Below the pieces are notes generated by a model that did not search any database, had not been told where the DNA came from, and saw nothing but the letters and a program-made list of their open reading frames with translations. From Vanilla planifolia (lineage: Eukaryota > Streptophyta > Magnoliopsida > Asparagales > Orchidaceae): a stretch of 64,000 nucleotides of DNA. Location of the stretch: assembly GCA_023846275.1 (NCBI GenBank), contig JAIUJO010000226.1:1-64000 (forward strand), read 5' to 3'. The position numbers and the translations under genes were made by a program. Below are positions 54,701 to 64,000 of this stretch, one piece after another. Every line of letters starts with the position of its first letter. Position 1 is the first letter of the stretch.

Positions 54701-56814
54701 TATTCTCAATAATCAAGTCAAGTAGTAATCAGAATAATATCATATAATGTGACAAAATAATGAAAAATAAAATATCTTAAAATAAAGAAATAAATGTTTT
54801 ATTAGATAGGGCTTAATAAGACTAGACCAACTAGAAAAATGAATGAGCATAAATATTAGTAATTTTTTATGTTACATAAATAAATATTAAAGCTAAGTAA
54901 TGATTAATTGAAATAATATAGTGTAACTAAATCATGGAAATCTAAAGGACACAAGAGATAAGAAGTAGAGTTACAAAGTTAAATAACAAATTCAAAGAAA
55001 TAACACTTTAAAAAATGATTTAAATCATACAGGAGTGTTGCATTACAAGATAATATGGAGATCGAGGGTGATAGTCCCAATCATCAAATAAGACATGAAT
55101 TGAAATATCTTATAAAGAGTGTTAAGACCCTATAAAGGAAAACATTTTCAAAAATAGAAAATAATACTTGATTGGATGAAGCTAGTTGAAGTAAGTCCAA
55201 CAATGTCATTTGGAATTACCATAAATCACCAACATAAATAAGGACATATAACAATAAATTTTTATTTTAGGACTAAAAATGTATTTATTAATGCTAAACT
55301 GAGATAAACTAAAACAAAATAATAAAACCATATCAATGAGAAATGTTTGAAAAATTGATATCAATTATGTGAGAAAATCTACATTCCAAGGTTTGAAGAG
55401 TTTTTGTATAGTATCTATGACTATTAAATTAGGGATGAATTAAATTATCTCATAAATCACACCAAAATCATTAAAAGTAAGATATTTAAAAATATAAAAC
55501 TAAATATTTAAGTTGATAGAGCTCCTTGAGATATGTTTGATGGAATTTGTTTCCTTTCAATTTGACCTCATTTGTAATTACTATGATTTACCAAAGTAAA
55601 TAATTATAAATCATAAAAAAAATTTATTAAGTAAATATACATTAAATCTAAAAATAGATAAAATAAAGTAATGTAACATAACTCAATCAAAGCCATGTAA
55701 AGTTGACACGATAGGTGATTTATTGTTAAAAAGTAATATAACAATATTAAAGAAAAAATGAGATAAATAGTATTGGAAAATAAAATTTCAAGTTAATAAA
55801 GTGTTTAAGTGCAAATCATTGATTGTCAAATAGGCTACAAATTGGAATTTTTTATAAAGTGTGTGAAGGCTTTGCAAAATAAAACATTTAGAAATATAGA
55901 AATAAATTTTTAATTAAACAAAGCTCCTCAAATCAAGTCAAACGCCATTTTTTCATTTCGATCAAAATTTGTTTAGAATTATTACAAATTACCAAACTAA
56001 ACAAGCAAAAAAATAACAAAATTTTATTTTACATTTTAAAAAAAGAATATTAAGGCAGAAATAAGATGAATCAAAACAATAAGGTATAACCAAATAAAAA
56101 TTATATAAAGGCCACACAAGATGGGAAATAAAGTTTCATAGTCATATATTAAAAGCAATTCGTGTTATTTGAAAATATGAGGTAAAATCTATATAAAATT
56201 TTCATTACTTGATATTAATGAGATCATGTGTAAAATTCTTGATCATCTAATTATGCATAAATACAAATGATTTATAAATCATGCCAAAGCTATAAAACAA
56301 ATTGTTTTAAAATAAAAGAATAAATATTAATTGGATGATGCTCGTTAAGATGAGTCCAATAACATTAGGCTCTTCTCCATTGGATCTCAATTGAGATTAC
56401 CATGATTTACCAAATTAAATAAGCTTAAATAATAAAAATTTTTATTTTAATGATAAGTAAAAATATATTAGAATTGAAATGATATAAAGTAAACTAATAT
56501 AATAAAACTAATTCAAAGCCATGTAAAGGACACATAAGAGGAGTTCTATAGCTTCAAAGTAATGTAGCTAAATCAAAGTGAAATGTTTAAGGAAATGAGA
56601 TAAGGTTTAAGAAAAGTTAGATTACAATATATGAAAGAGATCAAGTGTAGTATCATCGATCATCAAATAAGGTACAAATAAAAATATCTCATAAAGTATG
56701 CAAAAAATTTAGAATAGAAAAAGGTAAGAAAAATAAAAAAGTATACTTAATTAGATAAAGTTCAACAAGCTGATCGCAACAACATTTCTTTAATCTTGAC
56801 CTTGTTTTATAGTT

Positions 56815-57480
56815 GGCCTCTAACCATAGTGCTTTTTTGTGATAATAAATTCTAAGTATTTCTAATGAATTTTTTTGAACAAATTTTTAGATTTGATGTA
56901 GCCGATCCTCACGTTCAAGGGTGAATATAAAGAAAAAGATGAACAATTAAACCCGATAAAGATTACCTTGGCTTGAATGCAGAACCACAAAGAGATATAT
57001 TTTGTATTTAAGTTTTTCTATTTTCATTTTACTTTAATTAGAATATTAAGCATGATATAATTGTTTATTACAAGACACAAAAAATATATTTTATTTAAGT
57101 TTATAATCATTTAAAAATATTAAGGTTTTTGAAAACATAATCCAACTACCTTGACAATCTTAAGAAAAATTTTATTTTTTAATCACACCTTATTATTTTC
57201 TTAATAACTTTTAAAAAAAGGATGTTGTAATTGTAATAATTAACTAATAAAAATAATACTAACTGAAATTATAATTAAATAATGATTATTTATTACAAAT
57301 AGCAACCAAATGTATTGATAAGACCTCAAACACCCAAGTTGTCATTAACGAGTTTGGAATGCTAGTCCACAAACAAGTTGATCTGTTCTGGTGACACAAA
57401 ACTTGCTTTAATAGGTTGTTATATTAGGTTATTACTCTTATATCTACATATCCACTATTTTGAAATTGTAACACCATCTA
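56815..57480. other. AT-rich segment not matching the satellite unit
   Basis: Within the satellite-like array this stretch of about 0.65 kb lacks both recurring blocks and contains less AT-biased words (GTAGCCGATCCTCACGTTC near 56,895; GACCTCAAACACCCAAGTTG near 57,322). No LTR ends, terminal inverted repeats, coding words or RNA gene signals were recognised. It may be an old insertion or a strongly diverged unit. Confidence 0.5.
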
Positions 57481-58748
57481 GTATAATAACATCAACCATC
57501 AAATAAGGTATGAATCAAAATATCTCTTAAAGTGTGCATATTTAAAAATATAAAAATAAATAGTTAAGGTGATGGAGATTATTGAGATGAGACAACCAAC
57601 ATTTGTTTATTTTTCATTGCATGTTGTGTGAAATTTTTACAAATTAGTATAGTAAATAAGAACAAAAGGATTGTTATTTAAAAATTAAGTAAATATTTAT
57701 TAAAGCATAAGTCAAGTAAATTCAATCAATGTAATACAACTAGATTAAAGCGATGCAAAGGTCCAATGCAAAGCAATTAAGATTGACATAGTAATACATA
57801 CAAATCAATTAAAAAACTAAAAGAAATAAGATAAATTATTTGTGGAAGTTGCACTCCAAGGTACTAAGATAAATGAGTGTAACATGTTGAATCATCAAAT
57901 TAGGTAAATGTCTCTGAGAGCATACCAAATTCTTAGAAAACAATATTTAAAATAAAACAATAATATTTGAATAGATAAAACACATGGAGATGAGTCGAAC
58001 AACATTTTTTTCATCTAGATCCCCTTGTTTCAAATTACAACAAATTACAAACATAAAGTATTAAAAATAATAATGAAGAAAAGAGATTTAGAGTTGCATA
58101 ATAATCAAACAAAATTGATGAAAAACATTTGAAGAAAATGAGATAAATGGTATCAGAAAGTTGCTCTTCAAGAGAATAAGGAGATTGAATGTAGCATTCT
58201 TGATCATGAAACCATGTATCAATTATTCTGACTTGTAAGGTTTGTCAAAACAACAAAAAATAAAATATTTTAACCTTTAAAAATTAGTTCCTAAATAAAT
58301 AGAGTAGGTGGAGCATCTAGATCTGACAACATTTGGAATTACTTTAAATTAACATATTAAATAAGCATTAATACTAATAAATTATTATTTTAATATTAAT
58401 AAATATATATATGTTAAAGAAGAAATTAGATAAATTAATGCAATGTAATATTACCAATTTGAAGAAAAAATGTGAAAAAATGAGATAAATATTTCAAGAT
58501 AATTACATTCCAATTTACTAAAGAGACAAAGAAATAAAATACTCAAATTTGAAATTAGGTGAGAACAAAATAGTAAATAATAATTATAATATTAACTATA
58601 TATATTGAAGTTGTAATGAGATAAATTGAGACAATATAATCATGCCAAATTGAAACCTTATGAAGGTTATAAGAGAGGTGATTTAATTTCAAATATTTAT
58701 ATAACTAAATTTGATGAGAAAAATTTGAAGAAATATGGTAAATTATTT

Positions 58749-58893
58749 GAGAAAGAAACAAATTCCAATATTTTAAGGAGATAAATATTTGAAAATAAAA
58801 AAATAATTATTTGTTTAGCTGAGGAAGAAAAAAATTCCAATATTATAAGGAGGTAAATATTTCAAAATATAAAAAATAATTATTTGTTTAGCT
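58749..58893. repeat. 72-bp tandem duplication inside the satellite
   Basis: Bases 58,749-58,820 and 58,821-58,893 match with few differences. Both contain ATTCCAATATT.TAAGGAG and end in ATTATTTGTTTAGCT. They are much more alike than neighbouring satellite units, so this is a younger event. Confidence 0.92.
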
Positions 58894-61290
58894 AGAGCGT
58901 ATCCATATTAGTCAATAAACAAATTTTTCATGTTAATCAAACTTATCATGAAATTATAGGGAATTACCAATATATAAAAGCATAAACAATAAAAAGTATT
59001 TATTTTATAATTAAGTAAAAATATCTTAAAGATAAAATAAGAGAGATAAAAATAGTAAAACACAGCCATTTATAGGCATGATAAAGGTCACACAAGATTG
59101 GAATTAGAGGTTCACTACAATATAACAAAATCAAAATAACAAATTTCAAAAAAATGACATAAATTTTACAAGAAAGTTTTATTACAATAAAGTGAGGAGA
59201 TCAAGTGCAAAATCTTTAATGGGTAAATCACACATGAATTAAAAGAGCTTACAAAGAGTTCCAAAACTACAAAAATTAAAATATTTAAAGATATAATGTT
59301 TTTTATTAGATTGAGCTAATCGACACATTTGTTTCATCTTGGGGAAGTCTCACTTGAAATTACGATGAATATATATTAATTCTAATATATGAAAATTGAA
59401 ATAATATAATATAATTGAATTAAGATGATGTGAAAGTCATACAAGGGGAGATTTAGAGTTAAAAATTAATACAAACAAATCTAAGTAAACAATGTAAAGG
59501 AATGACAAAAATTATAAAACAAAGCTATATTCAAAGATAATAAGAAGCTTAATCGTAATACACTTGATCATCAAATTAGTTACCATTCAAAATGACTCAT
59601 AAAACAAGCCAAAACCTTAGAAAATAAAATATTTAAAAAATAAGAAATCAAACATTTTATTAAATAATTCTCGTTAAGATGAGTCACGTGTTATTTATCA
59701 TGTATCAACCAAAACTTTTTTTGACTTACTTAAAAATATAAGACTAAATAAGAATAAATAACAGTAAATTATCATATTAATATTAGGAAAACATATAAAG
59801 AAACTAAATTAAGATAAATTGAAGTAATATAATATAATAAAATTAGTGAGATGGAAAGGCTTAGCAAGCAGAGATTTAGATTACACATAATATAACCAAA
59901 CAAAAAAAGTTGTTTTTCAAGATGATACGGAGATCATCTTTATCAATGTTGATCATCAAATCAGGTACAAATTGATGCATCTCATAAAGCTTACAATGAT
60001 AATTGAATCAAATAATTAAAATATCAAAATAAGTATTTAATTGGTTAAAGCTCATCGAGATTAGTACAATGATGACTGATTCAACTTTATGAAACATCAT
60101 TTGGAATTATTTTGAAATTCTAAAGAAAATAAGAATAAAGATTACTGTCATTATTTCAATATTAAGATAATATATCCTGAAGCTAAAATAAGATAAATTA
60201 CATCAATATAATGTAGCCAAATTAAAGTGATGCACATGTCAAATGAGTGAATATTTTGAGATAAATAGTAATATTTCTAAATTAATGTGAAACTTTGAAG
60301 AAGTGAGATAAATTCTATAAGAAAGTTCCATTTCAAAATAATAAAAAGATGAAGTGCAAAATTCATGATAATTAAATTAGGTAAGAATAAAATATCTTAT
60401 AAATTAAAGCAATAAAAATGTGATATTATTAGAGAATTAGAGTTTGATAATAATATGGCAAATTAAAGCCAAAAAGTTTTCCAAATTAGATTAATTTTAT
60501 AAGAAAGTTGCCTTCTGAGATACTAAGGAATTTGAGTATAGCATCCTTGATTTTCAAAAAAAATTTTAATAAAATTATCACAAAAGATTCAAAAAAGTTA
60601 GAAAATAAAACATTTTAAAAAATGAAAACTAATGTTTAATTTAAGATATCTTGTTGAGATGAGTCCATGATGCTAGTTTCTTCTCGATCAGACCTCGTTT
60701 GGAATACTAAAATTTACAAAAAGTAAATAAGAATAAATAATAATAAATGATAATTAAAAGATTAACTAAATAATATGAAAGCTGAAATAAGCTAAGTTGA
60801 TAATATCTAATACAACAAAATTAAAGCAATCTAATTGTTTCATTAGAGGGGATCGAGTGTAACATCCTAAGTCATCAAATTAGGTATAAATCTAAAAGTG
60901 CCGTGAAATGTGCTAGAACCAAAAAAAATATTTAAAAATATATAAAGGAATATTTAATAAGATGCAACACATTGAGATAAGTCTGATGACATTTATTAAT
61001 TCTCTTTCAAACTTTCTTTGGAAATTATACAAATAACAAATCCTAATAAGCACAATTATTAATAAATTATTTTAAAATTTGAAGTAAATACTAAAATATG
61101 ACATAATTACATGAAAATGAATTGTTTCAAGAAAAGAGAGAAATATTTTTAGAAAGTTGCATTGCAAGATACTAAGGAGATCGATGGTAATATTCTTGAC
61201 CGTGAAATCATGTAATTTCTTAGTTGTTTACCGAACCATAAAAACTATTGAAAATAAAATATTTCAAACAATTAAAAAATCAATATCTAA

Positions 61291-61730
61291 TTAGACAAAA
61301 CTTATCAGGATGAGTATAACCAAGTAAGTTCTCTCTCAATCATTCCCTATTTTGAATGTCTTCAAAATACTAATTTAAATAACAATTAAAAATAACAAAT
61401 TAATATTTTAAAATTCAATAATTTATAATAAATCTAAAATAAGATAAATTAAAAAATATAATACAACAAAATCAAATGAAATCAATTAAAAAAATATTAA
61501 AAAATATTTTAAATAATGAAAAATTAATATTTAATTAGACAAAACTTATTGGGACGAGTGTAACCAAGTTTTTTGTCGCTCAATCTTTCTCTACTTTGAA
61601 TTACTTCAAAATATTGATTTAAATAACAATAAAAATAAATAAATTAATATTTGAAATTTAATAAATATCTAGAAAATCTACAGCAGGATAATTTAAAAAC
61701 TATAATATAACAAAATCAAATGAAATCAAG
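61291..61730. repeat. Tandem pair of about 244-bp satellite units
   Basis: TTAGACAAAACTTAT occurs at 61,291 and 61,535. Both are followed by GAGT.TAACCAAGT, then TTCAAAATA.T.ATTTAAAT and AAATCAAATGAAATCA. The offset of about 244 bp is shorter than the general period, which indicates a shortened unit that then duplicated. Confidence 0.85.
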
Positions 61731-61892
61731 TGTAACATTATGGTTCATTAAATAAAATATAAATCAAAATGTCTCATAAGGAATTCCAAAAGCTAAGAAA
61801 ATAAAATATTTGAAAATATTAAAATAAATTAATAAATGAATGTGAATCATTTGTAGAAATGAGATATCTTTTACAAGAAAGTTGTGTTCAAT

Positions 61893-62526
61893 GACACAAA
61901 TCCAAATATCTTGAAAAGCAAACAAAAAGAATAGAAAATAAAATATTTTAAAATTTTAAAAAATTTATATTTAATAAAATAGATCTCGTGTAGATGAGTT
62001 TAATAATATTTTTTTATCATAGTCAGACTTAGCTTGGAATTACTCTAAATTATGCCAAATAAGAGTAAATATGTGTTAACACTAAAACATTTATAAATAG
62101 AAATAATAAAATATGACCAAATCAAAGTGATGTCAAGTTTCAATGAGTGGATAATTTGAGTTTCATAGAAATATAAAAAAATAAAAGTAAAACATTTCAA
62201 GAAATCCAAATATGATACAAATCCAAATATCTTGAAAAGCAAAAAAACCATAGAAAAAATATTTTAAAATTCAAAATTGTATATTTAATAAAATAGATAT
62301 CATGTAGACGAGTTCAGTAATATTTATTTTATCTTGGTCAAACTTAGCATGGAATAACTCTAAATTGTAAAGACAAATAAGAGTAAACATATATTAAACC
62401 TAAAAGGTTTATAAATAGAAACAATAAAGTATGACCAAATCAAAGTGATGTTAAGTTTACATTAGTAGATAATTTGAGTACAATAGAAATATAACTAAAT
62501 AAAAGTGAAACATTTCAGGAAATGGG
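61893..62526. repeat. Tandem pair of about 321-bp satellite units
   Basis: ATCCAAATATCTTGAAAAGC occurs at 61,900 and 62,221. The copies continue through ATTTAATAAAATAGAT, AATAAGAGTAAA and ATGACCAAATCAAAGTGATG to an AACATTTCA.GAAAT end. They are among the most similar neighbours in the array. An open frame on the - strand (62,045-62,251) is a by-product of this AT-rich repeat. Confidence 0.88.
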
Positions 62527-64000
62527 ATAAATTATAGAAGAAAGGTTGTATTCCAAAATACAAATGGAATAAATTGAAGAAATATAATATAACCAAATCT
62601 AGGTGTGCTAAATTTGCATGTGTGGAGAATTTGCATTGCACCATAATATGATAAAATAAATTTTTTATGAAATGAGATAAATTATTTCAAAAACTTTGCA
62701 TTCAAAAATACTATGGAGGATATGTAAAACGACCTTGTAAGAATCAAAATATCTTATAAGAGGGCAAAAATCATGGAAAATAAAATATTTACATTTATAG
62801 AATTTATTGAACTCGAAAGGTGATGATGTTTGTTATGTCTCAATTAGAACTTGTATGGATTTACTATAAAATATAAATTTAAATAAGTGTAAATAATAAT
62901 GAATTAGTATTTTAAGATTTGATAAATATATAATAAAGCTAAAATGAGATAAACTAAAGGAATTTATAATATCTAAATGAAAACGATGTAAATCTCACAC
63001 CATGGAAGAGTTAGAGTTTCGTAATAACATTCCCAAATCAAAGAAAAAGCTTTGATCAAATAAGGTAAATTATTTAGGAAAGTTACATCCCAAGTTACTT
63101 GATGAGATCAATTCTAATATTGTGCATCATCAAATAAGGTATAAATGAAAAGGCCCTATTAAGTATTCCAATATACTAAAAAAATAATTATATAAAAATA
63201 AATATCTAATTCGATATAGCTCATCAAGAGTAGTCCAATGACAATTATTATGTCTTGATTAGATAATGCTAGGATTTATTGAGAAATACCATAGTGAAAA
63301 ATCATAAATATTTAAAAAAAAATAATCATTTCAAATTTATGTAAATAAATGTTGAAAGTAAAAAAATAAATTGATGAAATAAAATTTAAGTCAATTAAAA
63401 CAAGGTAGAGGTCACACAAAAGGAGATGTAGAGTTACATAATAAAATAGGAAAATTGAAGTGATAAATTGTATGGGAATATTACATTAAAAAAAACTAAG
63501 GAAGTTAGGTGTATCATTCTCCAACGTCAAATAATGTACAAATTGACATATTTAATAAAGTGCTCGAAAACTCTTTAAATTATTTAAAAATCAAACATAA
63601 GTATATTTAATTGGATAGACGTTGTTGAGACAAGTCCAACAATGTTTGCTTTCACTTGATTAGACCTTTATTAGAACTTTTACAAATTATCAAAGAACTA
63701 GAGACATAAATATTATTAAAATAACATTTAATACTATGTAAACATATATTAAAATTGAAATTAGATAAATTGAATCAATATAACGTAAAAAAATCAAAGC
63801 AATGTAATTGTCCCGTGTGTGTAGATTTAGACATACATATAAATGTAACAAAATAAAATCATAAAAATTAAAGAAACAAGATAACTAAATGTGAGCATTG
63901 CATTCTAAGACACTAAGGAGATCATGTGTAACAACCTCGATCATCAAATTTTGCATGAATCAAAGTATCTCAGAAAACAAGCCAAAACCATACATAATAA

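Larger units (their letters stand above)
54431..64000. repeat. Diverged AT-rich tandem repeat (satellite-like), about 20 or more units
   Basis: Two word blocks recur in fixed order. Block A resembles GTTGCATT.CAAGATACTAAGGAGATC followed by GATCATCAAATTAGG; it is seen near 54,665, 55,036, 55,377, 56,205, 56,620, 57,845, 58,163, 59,175, 59,520, 59,910, 60,497, 60,845, 61,155, 63,082, 63,478 and 63,898. Block B resembles GAGATGAGTCCAACAACATTT and lies about 130-170 bp after block A; it is followed by GGAATTACTACAAATTACC-like and AAGATAAATTGA-like words. Spacing of successive units is about 240-430 bp. Units differ by many substitutions and indels, so the array is old. It runs off the window end. 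No open frame of note is present. Confidence 0.85.

Noticed and set aside
62045-62251. 68-codon hydrophobic frame on the - strand
   Set aside because: Lies across the tandem pair of AT-rich satellite units; not preserved in the neighbouring copy and no recognisable domain.
54431-64000. Organellar or gene-bearing AT-rich DNA
   Set aside because: No tRNA or rRNA signatures and no long frames; the recurring word blocks identify it as a tandem repeat.

Overview
This window contains no intact gene. It is repetitive, non-coding eukaryotic DNA. The one recognisable set of protein domains belongs to a decayed Ty1-copia LTR retrotransposon of the plant type (gag, protease, reverse transcriptase and RNase H fragments in plant copia order). 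The source is therefore most likely a land plant with a large, repeat-rich genome. I cannot name the species.

Layout. (1) Bases 1-44,400 are one huge, imperfect (CA/TG)-type array in which purines and pyrimidines alternate almost throughout. The + strand is C/A-rich at 1-2,924, T/G-rich at about 2,931-9,467 and C/A-rich again at 9,472-44,400. Inside the last block a unit of about 4.3 kb occurs three times: 14.16-18.44 kb, then two tandem copies at 32.81-37.11 and 37.11-41.40 kb. Sequence following the first copy also matches sequence following the last, so a larger duplication underlies the pattern. (2) Bases 44,401-49,266 are AT-rich. A foldback-rich stretch of about 250 bp is followed by the copia relic: 5' LTR, weak primer-binding site, gag, protease, almost no integrase, RT, RNase H and 3' LTR. 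All reading frames are broken and the protease and RT catalytic residues are lost. (3) Bases 49,267-54,430 are again the CA/TG array, now T/G-rich on the + strand, so array polarity differs on the two sides of the retroelement. A C/A island of about 75 bp (50,804-50,878) is bounded by foldback sequences. (4) Bases 54,431-64,000 are an old, diverged AT-rich tandem repeat (period roughly 240-430 bp, about 20 or more copies), interrupted by about 0.65 kb of unrelated AT-rich sequence at 56,815-57,480.

No genes work together here. The many open frames in the array are artefacts of a sequence with few stop codons: they read as His/Thr/Met on the C/A strand and Cys/Val/Met on the T/G strand. The biology of interest is structural: a nearly 50 kb array with Z-DNA-forming character, polarity flips centred on foldbacks, higher-order duplication inside a microsatellite-like array, and a retroelement sitting exactly at a polarity change.
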